NCBI GenBank assembly: GCA_963576565.1
Contig: OY755044.1
Location: 47,759,134-47,823,133, forward strand
DNA from: Aspidapion aeneum
Taxonomy: Eukaryota; Arthropoda; Insecta; Coleoptera; Brentidae
Direction: 5' to 3'
Length of the DNA stretch: 64,000 bases
The notes under the pieces were generated by a model. That model searched no databases. It was not told the origin of the DNA and saw nothing but the letters and a program-made list of their open reading frames with translations. Positions 1 through 12,108 of the stretch are shown one piece after another. Position 1 is the first letter of the stretch. Each line of letters opens with the position of its first letter. Both the position numbers and the translations under genes were made by a program.

Positions 1-1075
1 CGAAATTGCTCCGTTTCAGAGATACAGGATCGTGAATTTAAAAATTAAAAATCGATTTTATTAAAATTTATGAACATTTCTCAACGCATTACTTTAAAAA
101 TTGGTGCTCGGGAGTTTTTTGGGATGCCAAACCTAAATATGGACACTTTTTCACTGTGGCCGTTAGAGGGCGCTTCACAATGCTCTTTTTATGGTTTAAA
201 ATGACTATAACTTTTTTCTTAGTGTAACTTTTAACTTTTTTTATTAAGAAAATATTTTTCTGAACGAAAGTAAAGCTGGGGGGCCACTATAAGGGGCCAC
301 CAAATTTCATATGCCAGGATTTGGTGCTAATTTGTTGCTAATTTGTTACCGAAGAATTAAATTTGTTGCTGCAGCCGTTAACGAGAAATCGCGACCCCTG
401 TGACTTTACGGTAAAGCTGAGGGGCCACCTCATAACTCTGGACTGAAAGGCGATACGAGGATGATTTAAACGCCATAATTTGTTGCTCGGGATGGGGATG
501 TGCAACCAATATTAAAGAATCCCAAAAGACTTATAATTTTCTTTTTTTTTTTTGAAAAAAACTGTTTTTTGTTAATATTTTTGTTATTCTTGATAATATT
601 AAGGTAGAAACACTTGTAGTACCCGTATAAAAGGCCGTTTGAATTTGTTACCGCTATTTAAAGCGCCTGAGAGCGTTATTAAGCAAAAAGTAAAAAAATA
701 TAAAAAAATTGAGTTAAAGACCACTGTGCGCCGAGTAAAGTTGAGGGGCCACCTTGTATCTCGGTAGTCTTTAAAGATATTAATCTCAAACAAAAAGCAT
801 AATTTTTTGCTAAGAGTCTTTCATTGCATCGTGTAAAACAAATTATTTAATTCCAATCGTACGATTAAAAAATAAATAAAAATAACATATTTTGTACTGT
901 ATTTCTAAACCCAACTGGAGGGCCACAGAGTTGTTTATACACTTCCTGGCGCTCAAATAGCATTAAATGTGTATGTAAATGGAAAATTTGTCGCTGCTTC
1001 CGTTTTCGAGAAATTGAATTTTTATTTGCTATAAAGTTCAACGTGTTTCATATAGTTTCCACCCTGGAACTCAAA

Positions 1076-1440
1076 AACTAACTAGAGGGCCACAGATTTT
1101 TTTTAGTGACTTATAGTACCTAAAGAGTACTATCAATATATGTTAACAAATAATTTGTTGCTGCTTCCGTTTTCGAGAAATTGAATTTTTATTTGCAATA
1201 AAGTTAAACGTGTTTCATATAGTTTTCACCCTGTATCTCCAAAAACTAACAAGAGGGCCACAGATTTTTTTTTTAGTGACTTATAGTACCTAAAGAGTAC
1301 TATCAATATATGTTAACAAATAATTTGTTGCTGCTTCCGTTTTCGAGAAATTGAATTTTTATTTGCTATAAAGTTCAACGTGTTTCATATAGTTTTCACT
1401 CTGTAACTCAAAAACTAACAAGAGGGCCACAGATTTTTTT
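1076..1440 (+). repeat. Satellite units, forward block (about 2-3 copies, ~170 bp)
   Basis: The unit carries agagggccacag, then a gttaacaaataatttgttg block, then ttccgttttcgagaaattg. Spacing between the taatttgttg blocks at 1151 and 1321 is 170 bases. The block ends at about 1440, where the sequence turns around through the palindrome centre. Confidence 0.85.
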
Positions 1441-1848
1441 CAGTTACTTCTGTGGCCCTCTTGTTAGTTTTTGAGTTCCAGGGTGAAAACTATATAAAAC
1501 ACGTTGAACTTTATAGCAAATAAAAATTCAATTTCTCGAAAACGGAAGCAGCAACAAATTACTTGTTAACACGTGTTGGTAGTACTCTTTAGTTACTATA
1601 AGTAACTGAAAAAAATCTGTGGCCCTCTTGTTAGTTTTTGAGATACAGGGTGAAAACTATATGAAACACGTTTAACTTTATTGCAAATTAAAATTCAATT
1701 TATCGAAAATGGAAGCAGCAACAAATTATTTGTTAACACATATTGGTAGTACTCTTTAGGTACTATAAGTAACTGAAAAAAATCTGTGGCCCTCTTGTTA
1801 GATTTTGAGATACAGGGTGAAAACTATATGAAACACGTTTAACTTTAA

Positions 1849-2230
1849 TGAATTGTAGATTTCTCCAGGGTGAAGTCCTTGAACCATTGTTAAAGGAGAA
1901 GAAACGAAAATTGTATTTTATAAAAATTACGTGTTTATGTCCGTTTGACTGATTTTTAATCTGTATGTTGTTTTAGACTGTTTTAAATGTTTTTTAATTT
2001 TTTATTTTTGTGTGTTCCAGTTTTTCATTTGTTTCAAAGATGATTCTTAACTGTCTGTAAGTATTTTTTAGCATATTTTATTTTAAATATTATAATTTAA
2101 TTATATTTTTTCATTATTCTTACAGACCAGACCACTTGATAATGGTTTTTAAAAAACCGAAACGCGTCGTGATTAGACAATAAAATATTTGTGAAGTAAG
2201 CAGGACTTTTCGTTTCTTCTCCTTTAACAA
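1849..2230. mobile_element. Nested small element with 24 bp inverted repeats
   Basis: The satellite is interrupted here. A 24 bp inverted repeat (start ttgttaaaggagaag, 1887-1910; end cttctcctttaacaa, 2207-2230) bounds most of the insert, and ~38 further bases lie outside the left repeat. The host words cgtttaactttа-type (cgtttaacttta) sit on both sides, compatible with a ~12 bp target duplication. The insert carries a CTTGAT...GAAACG motif like a degenerate hammerhead core (2135-2170). A non-autonomous Penelope-like or other mini-retroelement is an inference. Confidence 0.65.
2135..2170 (+). other. Hammerhead-ribozyme-like motif (degenerate)
   Basis: The sequence reads CTTGATAATGG, a U-rich/A-rich hairpin ggttttt/aaaaaacc, then CGAAACGCGTCG. 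This matches the order CUGAUGA - stem II - GAAA - stem III of hammerhead cores, but the CUGAUGA box is altered (extra T, G to A). Similar modules occur at 4684-4720 and 5684-5719 on the other strand. Catalytic activity is not implied. Confidence 0.35.
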
Positions 2231-4498
2231 CGTTTAACTTTATTGCAAATAAAAATTCAGTTTCTCGAAAACGGAACCAGCAACAAATTATTTGTTAACA
2301 CATATTGGTAGTACTCTTTAGGTACTACAAGTAACTGAAAAAAAGCTGTAACCCTCTTGTTAGTTTTTGAGATACAGGGTGAAAACTATATGAAACACAC
2401 TTTATAGCAAATAAAAATTCAATTTCTCGAAAACGGAAGCAGCAACAAATTATTTGTTAACACGTATTGGTAGTACTCTTTAGGTACTATAAGTAACTGA
2501 AAAAAATCTGTGGCCCTCTTGTTTGTTTTTGCGTTACAGAGTGAAAACTATATGAAACACGTTGAACTTTATAGCAAATAAAAATTCAATTTCTCGAAAA
2601 CGGAAGCAGCAACAAATTATTTGTTAACACATATTGGTAGTACTCTTTAGGTACTACAAGTAACTGAAAAAAATCTGTGGCCCTCTTGTTAGTTCTTGAG
2701 TTCCAGGGTGAAAACTATATGAAACACGTTGAACTTTATAGCGAATAAAAATTCAATTTCTCGAAAACAGAAGCAGCGACAAATTATTTGTTAACACGTA
2801 TTGGTAGTACTCTTTAGGTACTACAAGTAACTGAAAAAAGCTGTGGCCCTCTTGTTAGTTTTTGAGATACAGGGTGAAAACTATATGAAACACGTTGAAC
2901 TTTATAGCAAATAAAAATTCAATTTCTCGAAAACGGAAGCAGCAACAAATTATTTGTTAACATATGTTGATAGTACTCTTTAGGTACTATAAGTAACTGA
3001 AAAAATCTGTGGCCCTCTTGTTTGTTTTTGAGTTACAGAGTGAAAACTATATGAAACACGTTGAACTTTATAGCAAATAAAAATTCAATTTCTCGAAAAC
3101 GGAAGCAGCAACAAATTATTTGTTAACACGTATTGGTAGTACTCTTTAGGTACTACAAGTAACTGAAAAAAATCTGTGGCCCTCTTGTTAGTTTTTGAGA
3201 TACAGGGTGAAAACTATATGAAACACGTTTAACTTTATTGCAAATAAAAATTCAATTTCTCGAAAACGGAAGCAGCAACAAATTATTTGTTAACACGTAT
3301 TGGTAGTACTCTTTAGGTACTACAAGCAACTGAAAAAAATCTGTGGCCCTCTTGTTAGATTTTGAGATACAGGGTGAAAACTATATGAAACACGTTGAAC
3401 TTTATAGCAAATAAAAATTCAATTTCTCGAAAACGGAAGCAGCAACAAATTATTTGTTAACATATGTTGATAGTACTCTTTAGATACTATAAGTCACTAA
3501 AAAAATCTGTGGCCCTCTTGTTAGATTTTGAGTTCCAGGGTGGAAACTATATGAAACACGTTGAACTTTATAGCAAATAAAAATTCAATTTCTCGAAAAC
3601 GGAAGCAGCAACAAATTATTTGTTAACACGTATTGGTAGTACTCTTTAGGTACTACAAGTAACTGAAAAAAATCTGTGGCCCTCTTGTTAGTTTTTGAGA
3701 TACAGGGTGAAAACTATATGAAACACGTTTAACTTTATTGCAAATAAAAATTCAATTTCTCGAAAACGGAAGCAGCAACAAATTATTTGTTAACACGTAT
3801 TGGTAGTACTCTTTAGGTACTACAAGCAACTGAAAAAAATCTGTGGCCCTCTTGTTAGATTTTGAGATACAGGGTGAAAACTATATGAAACACGTTGAAC
3901 TTTATAGCAAATAAAAATTCAATTTCTCGAAAACGGAAGCAGCAACAAATTATTTGTTAACATATGTTGATAGTACTCTTTAGATACTATAAGTCACTAA
4001 AAAAATCTGTGGCCCTCTTGTTAGATTTTGAGTTCTAGGGTGGAAACTATATGAAACACGTTGAACTTTATAGCAAATAAAAATTCAATTTCTCGAAAAC
4101 GGAAGCAGCGACAAATTTTCCATTTACATACACGTTTAGTGCTATTTGAGCGCTAGGAAGTGTATAAACAACTCTGTGGCCCTCCAGTTGGGTTTAGAAA
4201 TACAGTACAAAATATGTTATTTTTATTATTTTTTTAATCGTACGATTGGAATTAAATAATTTGTTTTACACGATGCAATGAAAGACTCTTAGCAACAAAT
4301 TATGCTTTTTGTTTGAGATTAATACCTTTAAAGACTACCGAGATACAAGGTGGCCCCTCAACTTTACTCGGCGCACAGTGGTCTTTGACTCAATTTTTTA
4401 ATATTTTTGCTTAATAACGCTCTCAGACGCTTTAAATAGCGATAACAAATTCGAACGGCCTTTTATAAGGGTACTACAAGTGTTTCTACCTTAATATT

Positions 4499-4792
4499 TT
4501 ACAAACACAACTTTTTCTGGGTATTACGCCACTAGTAAGGAAAAATTACTTTAAAAAATTATAAAAAACCACTGCGTTTCTCCTAGAAAAATAAAAATCA
4601 CTAATTTGTCAGTGGCTTTCTATAAAAATAAATAGTTGCCTAGTAAAACCTAAACCACTTATCTTTTAATTGAATTTGAATACGCTACGTTTCGATTGCC
4701 AATCTACAATCGTTTTCAAGCTTTTTATTTATATTTTGTCTCAAAAAGTTGTGTTTGTAAAATGAATCCGCCACAAACATATAGATTTTATT
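4499..4792 (-). mobile_element. Nested small element with ~18 bp inverted repeats and 12 bp target duplication
   Basis: The right arm of the giant foldback is interrupted relative to its left arm. The 12 bp word taccttaatatt occurs on both sides (4487-4498 and 4793-4804) but once at the equivalent place in the left arm (near 595-606), a clear target duplication. Inside, ttacaaacacaac (4499 on) is inverted at 4743-4760, and ~32 bases lie outside the right inverted copy. It carries a hammerhead-like module (4684-4720, minus). The overall plan resembles the insert at 1849-2230, with different primary sequence. Confidence 0.72.
4684..4720 (-). other. Hammerhead-like motif, second copy
   Basis: On the minus strand it reads CTTGAAAACG, a hairpin gattg...caatc, then GAAACGTAGCG. 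The stem-loop is intact; the first box is degenerate. It sits inside the nested insert at 4499-4792. Confidence 0.35.
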
Positions 4793-5430
4793 TACCTTAA
4801 TATTATCAAGAATAACAAAAATATTAACTAAAAACAGTTTTTTTCAAAAAAAAAAAGAAAATTATAAGTGTTTTGGGATTCTTTAATATTGGTTGCACAT
4901 CCCCATCCCGAGCAACAAATTATGGCGTTTAAATCATCCTCGTATCGCCTTTCAGTCCAGAGTTATGAGGTGGCCCCTCAGCTTTACAGTAAAGTCACAG
5001 GGGTCGCGATTTCTCGTTAACGGCTGCAGCAACAAATTTAATTCTTCGGTAACAAATTAGCAACAAATTAGCACCAAATCCTGGCATATGAAATTTGGTG
5101 GCCCCTTATAGTGGTCCCCCCAGCTTTACTTACGTTTTTTCTGAATCTTTTTAAGCCAAAAAGGTACTCTTGTTAATATGCGCTAAAGTAAGTCGTTTTC
5201 GAGATATTTCCGTTTTTAGTGTTCGATGCCGTAACGGAATACTGAAATTATTTTGAATGACTATTTCTCTAGAGTGTTTTACACTGGCAAAGTGTCATAG
5301 CAATGCCCAGTTTTCTACTGACTATTGTGCTCAAAGCTTTATTCAAGTTTGTTGCTTTTCGGCAAAATCGATTTCTAATTTTTAAATTCACCACCCTGTA
5401 TCTCTGAAGCGGAGCAATTTCGGACTAAGG

Positions 5431-5764
5431 TAAGTTTTTTTTTTTTGTGCCATTATCCAACATTTTGACAATTTTGATTTTTTGGTGCCGTCTTAATCAA
5501 ACATTATTCTACATCACTTTTTATAAACAAATCTTATTTAGCTTTTATGGTTTTCATGAAACAAATAACTTACAGTTATCAAGGACCATCACTTGTCTAT
5601 TATTTTCCAGGTTAATAACACTTTAAAATTGTGAATTAGAGCTTATTTTTAAAATTTCAGGAAAATACTTATTTTTCTTGGATTCAGAACGGATAGCTAC
5701 ATAGAATAGCCATCATCAGAATTAAAAACATTTTTAAATTATACCGGGTGGGCCAAAAAAACAG
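5431..5764. other. Interspersed AT-rich sequence with a third hammerhead-like motif
   Basis: No gene is seen. On the minus strand at 5684-5719 it reads CTGATGATGGC followed by a stem (ggcta/tagct) and ATCCGTT. Here the CUGAUGA box is intact, but the GAAA box is lost. Confidence 0.4.
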
Positions 5765-6541
5765 AAAAATGTTTTTCTTTATAACTTTGAAACTATACTA
5801 CCGATTTTAATGGAACAAACTACCCGTTACAACGTATTGATCAAGATTTTACGTAAAAAGAAATTGACCGGCGCGGCGTCTTAAAATCCAAGATGGTAGA
5901 CAAAATCAAACTTGACCCTCCTTCAAAAGGCTCTTTTATTCTGATGTTCTGGAAATGTTTTTTAAAAAATTATGAATTCGTAGAAAAACCTCGCATAACG
6001 AGGTAGAAATTATTAAAATCCGTTTAGTAGTTCCGTTTGGTTATTTCAACCATTGTTTTAGAGATAATATGATTGCCTTCTTAATTGTGTCTGCATTAAT
6101 TTCCTCATAAATTAATTTTTACTGAGCCGATTTAAATGAAATACAAAACATCATAGTATAAATCCAAGATAGCTGATCAAATTTCCCCCGTTAAAGAGAT
6201 TCGTTTATTCTTAAGTTTTGAAAAACTTTTTTTTTAATTATAGAAAAGCTCTATCTCCGCATAACGAGATACAAATTACTACAAGTCGGTGTTGACGTTC
6301 CCGAAATATTAATTGTTATTTCAACCATTATTTGACAGGTTATACGATTGCCTTGCCAATTATGTCTGAAACTTTTGAAACATAAAAATAAACTAGCAAC
6401 TTAGAAGGGTTAAGTTAGATTTCTGTGCGCCATCTTAGATTTTAAATTTGTGCTCAAAATTCTGATCAATTCACTGCAAAGCACAGTTCGTTCTATTAAA
6501 GTCGGTGGTACAGTTCAAAAGTTAGAACAAAAAACATTTTA
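5765..6541. mobile_element. Foldback/MITE-like element (~0.8 kb)
   Basis: The left end aaaaatgtttttctttataac and the right end (reverse complement aaaatgttttttgttctaac) match over about 55 bases with a few mismatches, including accgattttaatgg versus accgactttaatag. Two internal blocks are related direct repeats: both contain a cgcataacgag word followed by ttatttcaaccat (around 5993 and 6258). The boundaries are approximate; a word near 5745 reads ccgggtgggcc. No coding frame was found. Confidence 0.65.
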
Positions 6542-6644
6542 TGGAAAAACGCTTTGTTTGTCCTTCTGCGGCCATTTTTAAATAAATTATCTGTTTTAGT
6601 AGAGTGCCCGATAGCCTAGTCGATGTCATGTCGATTGTCCTAAC

Positions 6645-6817
6645 CTGCAAACCCATGATCTAAATCCCAAAAATAGACTGAACTAACACCTCCTTCGTAG
6701 TACATGTCCCTATATTGGTCAAAGGCGTGATTAGCATCTAACTCGAGTTTCCTTAGTCTTTCAGAGGGCATTTGTCCATCATCTAACGGTGGATTGTATG
6801 TGTTTGACCAGGGAGAT
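6645..6817 (-). CDS. cpb: F-actin-capping protein subunit beta, internal exon
   Basis: This exon encodes part of the beta subunit of the CapZ heterodimer, which caps barbed ends of actin filaments in the cytoplasm and at Z-discs or the cell cortex. Read on the minus strand after a tttcag acceptor, it gives [15 protein letters not shown], then [20 protein letters not shown], then [17 protein letters not shown], matching my memory of the family just after the DSYR segment of the preceding exon. The first A completes the arginine codon opened by AG at the end of the upstream exon. The exon ends CAG|GTTAGG with the next codon split after G. It is 173 bp with no stop. The following exon (expected to open with VILIKKAG in the family) was not found to the left, so it probably lies beyond the window. 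Confidence 0.9.
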
Positions 6818-7415
<598 letters not shown>

Positions 7416-7539
7416 CTATAAAAAAATACATAATAATATGTTTCACCTCATTATTCCAAAATGTACGTCATTTCGGGTATGCTTTACCTATAAATGACAA
7501 AAAAAATCCACACTTAGGTTTTCTCGACATTATAGTTGA

Positions 7540-8260
7540 GTGACCTATGGTATTCTGTGGGATATTATAGTTGTGGAATATTTTTCAGTCACCGTCAGTG
7601 TTTGCCTCCAATTTAAGTAGGAGGGCCTGTGTGACGTCATAAATCCAACATGGCTTTTTTTTTTCATGTTTTTTCAGAAAATTTGGCTAAATTAGTTTTA
7701 CAGAAAAACTGTTAAGACGTTTTCTGTTTGCAATATAACGTCAATAAAAAAAGTAAAGAAATTATATTTATATCTCAAAAACGAACAAGGATATTATTTA
7801 TATTTTTTAAAATACTAAAAAATACTAATTTTTTTTACAAATAAAAAAAATTAGGGAAATAAGTTTTAGACCCTAGATGGATGAATTACTCAATTTTAAG
7901 TAGCTGGTGTTTGCCTTAGGTTTGAGTAAGAGTGCCTATGTGATGTCATAAATCCAAGATTGCGATTTTTTCACAAACTTAACTTGTGCCTCATCAATTT
8001 TACAGAAAAATTCTATGGGTTATGATTTGTTAACAATAGAACAAAAATTTGTTTTTCATTTAAATGAGCTTTATATCTCAATAACTAAAAAAGATATTGG
8101 TATTTTTTAAATATTAAAAAAAAATTAAGATTGAGCAAGAAAGTGTTAGACGGCCCTAGATCGATTGGTGATAAATCACTCAATTTAAAGTCGCCGGGTG
8201 TTTTCCTCAAATTAAAATAAGAGCGCCTATATGCCGTCATAAATCAAAAATCATGGCTTG
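7540..8260. repeat. Diverged ~300 bp tandem repeat, about 3 copies
   Basis: The landmark gtgtttgcct...agtag/aagag...gcct.tgtga.gtcataaatc recurs at about 7595, 7908 and 8199. Each copy is followed by a word like aagatggc or aacatggc, then AT-rich sequence. The copies are well diverged. The location is upstream of the cpb exon at 7207-7415, so probably intronic or 5' flank. Confidence 0.6.
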
Positions 8261-8706
8261 GCTAGGTTTGTTCAATTTTGTTCCTAAATGCCATAAACCC
8301 CCAGGGCCACACGGGATACGATTTTTGACCATAAGCCACTTAAATAATTAGGAAAAATAAAATATGGAAGTCTGAGTTTAAATTTTAGAATTTTGATAGG
8401 ATTTAAACTATTTTTTTAATTGCCACTTTGCTCCAAAACGAAAAATAAAGGCAGTTTACACTGTCGCGTTATATTTTCAAATTTAAAATACTTTTTAAAA
8501 CAAGCAGAATTTTTAATGAAGAGTGACTTTTTGTCGAAAAATTTCATTTCCAATATTACTTGGGATCTCTATACAGGACATACTGTATATAGCACGTCTA
8601 TAACAATACGACTAAATACGACGGATATTGATATTAGCCTGCGACAAAGAGACACGAATGAGATCCTGTCTAACCTTTTGTAAAAAGGTGGCCAGTGCCC
8701 TCTTGA
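8261..8706. other. Non-coding, no identified element
   Basis: An 87-codon open frame occurs on the plus strand (8420-8683) but shows no recognisable domain, no splice structure, and is low in complexity. I see no supported feature here. Confidence 0.4.
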
Positions 8707-9312
8707 TGATGAGCATGAAGTAAGCGAAGCATCCATCGCAAATCGAATCGCGACCAGGTGGATAATTTGCCGTTAATTAGTTGTGGAAAAATTAATTTTG
8801 TCGCTCTTATTTTTGACCGTTTTTTTGGGTGCTTTGGAAGCACTCTCGTTAATCTTTAGACATGACCTATCGAAATCGAATATGGTGGATAATTTGCCGC
8901 TAATTCGTCGTTAATTAGTTGAAGAAAAATTATTAAGCCATTTTTGACGAAAGTGCTTTGCTAAATTCATATGAAGCGAAGCACCAAAAAAAAAGATACA
9001 AAGTTAACGACTTATTAACGGCAAATTATCCACCTAGTCGCGATTCGATTTGCGATGGGTGCCAACATAATTATGAAGTTAGCGAAGCACCCAAAAAAAC
9101 AAACAAAAATAAAAGCGACAAAATTCGACATATTCGATTTCGATAGGTCATGTCTAAAGCCATTTTTGACGAGGGTGCTTCCAAATCACCCAAAAAACGG
9201 TCAAAAATAAGAACGACAAAATTAATTTTTCCACAACTAATTAACGGCAAATTATCCACCTAGTCGCGATTCGATTTGCGATGGGTGCTTCGCTAGCTTC
9301 ATGCTCATATCT
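8707..9312. mobile_element. Foldback element with ~155 bp arms
   Basis: gatgagcatgaagtaagcg at 8708 is inverted at the right end as gctagcttcatgctcat. The arms include gcgaagcatccatcgcaaat, ggtggataatttgccgtt and ttttttgggtgcttt with their reverse complements at 9170-9300. A second, shorter inverted pair (8880-8960 with about 8985-9060, cgaagcacc words) nests inside. No transposase is encoded. Confidence 0.82.
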
Positions 9313-10739
9313 TAATGGTTAGAAGTAAAATAGAATTTTTATGGATATCCAGTTTTCTGGCATCTTTGTTTATGATATTCACTGACATTATTTACATATT
9401 TATGTCAGTGCAAATCCAAAAAATTTAATCGCAAGACGATGATGGTGATTCAAACTGATTTATTGGCGATGAATACCGATTCAAAAGTGAATTTAAATAA
9501 CTAATGCTTTTTAAAATTTCTGTTCGTCTCCTGTAAAATTTCAAGCTTGTCACCTTCTAGCAGTATGTCTGCTGCATAATTTCTTTATTGGCTTTATGAT
9601 TCTGTAATAAATGTTTTTTGTGTAAGTAGATGAACTTAAATATACATACTTGTAAGCTTTCTACAGGTACTTATACCTAAAGTTTTTTTTAAAGTATACA
9701 GGGTAATAGAAAAACTGAAATTACATGAATGTAACCCTTTTACTTGGAATTTTAGTACAAAAAGTACATTAATCCTCAAAGTTTTATTAAAAGTTCTATC
9801 TATTTTTCTTAAAAAATAAGATACCTAAAAAAAACCTTATTTGATGATCTTTTTTGGGTAATTTTTGAAAGTAACCCTGATTGACGGACGCCCCTGCTGG
9901 AGTGTTACCCATAACATATATCACATTCTGTGACAAACCCTTTGAAAGAAAATTTTATTGTCCACTGTAAAGTGAGAAAAATATTTTCTCGTAAGAAGCT
10001 TAGTTTAAAGGAAAATTGGATAAACAAAATTGATTGGTTTGGTGATTTTTAAAAAATACTTTAAATTAAGGACACCACCGCCCGTTTAACAGGAAATTTT
10101 ATTGTCTACGACGAAGAAGTAATCTGACCTTGTTATACAGCGTGTAAAAGGACATTTTATTTTCTACAATAAAATATGTGACATGTTTTTTCCTATTGAG
10201 CTAGTTTTACAAAAATATTTTATTTTTTAACTTACTTTAATTAACGGACGGACGTTGCTGAAGAGCGTGAAATCAGTCTAACCCCACCACTTATAGATTG
10301 TTAAAAAGTGTATTAAACATTTTTCCTTTCGAAATTTAGTTTTTAAGAAAACTTTAAAAAATCCTAAAATTCCAGTTTTTGGGTGTCTGGGTGGATTTTT
10401 ACAGCTAATTAAAAAAAAACTAATATGATATTATTTTTTGGTACTTATTACCGGCCTAATTATTGTTGTGTAGATTTTTTGTTTGAGACATCTTGTTAAA
10501 ATCCTTGACTCCTCTATTTTTGATGAATGTAAAAGACTTTTTTCTGTTTATTAGCAAAAGCTCTAAAAAAATACATTTTATAAATATTATTTAGATAAAA
10601 GTAATTAAAAAAATTACCATTAATAAACACATACCCAAATATAAAAACGCTCAATAAAATGTTGATAATATAAAATTTTTTTGTTTTTTTTATCAATTTT
10701 TTAAATATTATGCTAATTAAAATATCACAACATAATTAA
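9313..10739. other. AT-rich non-coding stretch
   Basis: There is a small hairpin at 9379-9410 (cactgacat / atgtcagtg). Three loosely related words (gaaaattttattgtc, ggaaattttattgtc, ggacattttattttc) lie at about 9950, 10090 and 10150, hinting at a decayed ~60-140 bp repeat. No gene was identified. Confidence 0.4.
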
Positions 10740-11600
10740 AAGCATTTCTTTTATTATGTTTTTTACATACTTTGATTTAAAACCATAAATGGAACATGTT
10801 CTTTAGTTGTCACTGGTAAAGAACTAAACAATTTAAGCCTCTTCTGTAAAAATAGTTTTGTGAGTGGCATTTATGTAAAAGTTTTGTGCAGATCTTGATC
10901 TTGTATTTTCCTTCTGTCATATATTCTGGCAAATTTCCAGCTCGTAATTTATAAATTAGTTTTAGTGTTGTATGCTGCTCTGTTATACTCTTTACAAAAA
11001 GAAATGCATGCACCACTCTATTTTGAATTTGAATTTGTTGTAGGGTAGTATTTTCTGATTCTGTCATAAACTGTATAAATGTTTCACAGTAATGCAAGTG
11101 AGGTGCAACAATGATCTTGTATATTGTGACTCTAGCGAATAAAGACACTTTATTGTTTAGTCTATACATAAATCATATTTTCTTTACCATTTTATTTTTG
11201 ATATTCACAATGATGGTTAAAATTAAATTCTTCATCTATAATAAAACCTAGGTACTTAAAATTTGATACTATGTCTATCCTATCACAGTTAATTTTTTTC
11301 ATTTTCTCTGATTTTGTTTAGGTTGTACCTACTTCCTAGTATCAAGCATTTTGCTTTGTCTTTATTTAAGTTGAATCCATCATTTTTAGATTTTAGGCAC
11401 TTTGATAAATTATCTACTTCCTCATTTATTATTCTAATTAGGTTTTCTAAGTCCCCAGGAAAACACTATATAAATCATCATATTATCAGCAAAAAAATTT
11501 TACAGTTTACAATATCTTTGTAAATGGCATTTATATAAAAAATATTTGAGTCAAGATATAGGTACTGCCTGTGGTACTGCATGATTAATTGGCTGTGGAA
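10740..11600 (-). pseudogene. LINE reverse transcriptase fragment (non-LTR), degraded
   Basis: Read on the minus strand from about 11580 to 10800, broken frames give a PQ box, then KDIVNC, a FADN-type active-site box (FADNMMIY, expected F/YADD), NLNKDKAKCLILGS, NFKYLGFIIDEEF and then the open frame at 10810-11169. That frame contains KVSLFARVTIYKIIVAPHLHYC, TTLQQIQIQNRVVHAFL and NLPEYMTEG, the palm-to-thumb and C-terminal region of non-LTR reverse transcriptases. It has several frameshifts and stops and a changed catalytic box, so it is dead. The 5' end (higher coordinates) is truncated; a diagnostic 3' tail is not clear. The clade (Jockey, CR1 or R1 group) is not resolved. Confidence 0.75.
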
Positions 11601-12102
11601 AACCAGAACTGGTATTTCATATTATGGTCCAAAAAAGTTCAATAAGCTACCCTAGAGTCCCTGTATGTTGACATATTTGGATATATTAGAGTCGCGACAA
11701 GCCCATCAATGTCACTCTTGAATTTGCGTCTAGGTTATGTTATTTTCATTGGCGTGGTATAAGTAGTATGAGTATACTACTCATTGACTTCTATACCCTT
11801 TCAGGGCTTTATACAACTCAATGATATTACTCTATTGAAAATTCGTAACGGAAAATGAATAAGGCCTCTCAATACAGAGGGCCCAATCAAAACCATTCTG
11901 GTATTAGATATGTATGTATACCGGGGGTGCGGTCCAGTAAAATAAATTCAGTATTAAAATCAACATTTTGATTTTATCTATGTGTTTATCATTTCCTTAT
12001 TTTAGGTTATTTTCCTTATATTTAATTATAAAATAACATAAAATTAGGTAACATCCAAAGTGCACATCACATTGTCAATAATTTTAAACTAATTCCTAAA
12101 CA
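11601..12102. other. Non-coding flank with a hAT-like terminal word
   Basis: There is no gene. At 11653-11670 the sequence tagagtccctgtatg matches the terminus of the 59 bp palindromic insert at 50233-50291. At 11695 acaagcccatcaatgt matches inversely a word near 23045. Confidence 0.4.
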
Positions 12103-12108
12103 AAGTAG
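12103..12108. repeat. Target-site duplication of the BEL/Pao element (left copy)
   Basis: AAGTAG precedes the left LTR and follows the right LTR at 19430-19435. BEL/Pao elements usually duplicate about 5 bp, so one of the six bases may match by chance. Confidence 0.8.

Larger units (their letters stand above)
1441..4174 (-). repeat. Satellite units, reverse block (~15 copies, ~167 bp)
   Basis: The landmark ctgtggccctcttgttag occurs at about 1450, 1617, 1784, 2345, 2508, 2674, 2841, 3007, 3174, 3341, 3507, 3674, 3841 and 4007, with a diverged copy at 4174. Spacing is 166-167 bases except where the insertion at 1849-2230 interrupts. The stretch 3174-3673 is repeated almost exactly as 3674-4173, a ~500 bp higher-order unit of three monomers. 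Confidence 0.88.
1..5430. mobile_element. Giant foldback element (5.4 kb) with internal satellite
   Basis: The first ~600 bases reappear as their reverse complement at about 4795-5430: the window opens with cgaaattgctccg and the far end reads gcggagcaatttcg. Further in, each arm carries matching blocks (for example the gaggggccacc motifs at 420 and 730 pair with ggtggcccctc at about 4350 and 4970). The arms converge on a ~167 bp tandem repeat that switches orientation near 1440. The right half is much longer because it holds more repeat copies and two nested insertions. No protein-coding frame was recognised, so it looks like a non-autonomous foldback DNA element. It lies on the 3' side of the cpb exons, so probably inside an intron of that gene. 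The left boundary may be cut by the window edge. Confidence 0.8.

Noticed and set aside
8420..8683. 87-codon plus-strand frame
   Set aside because: No family pattern and no splice context; could not be supported as a gene.
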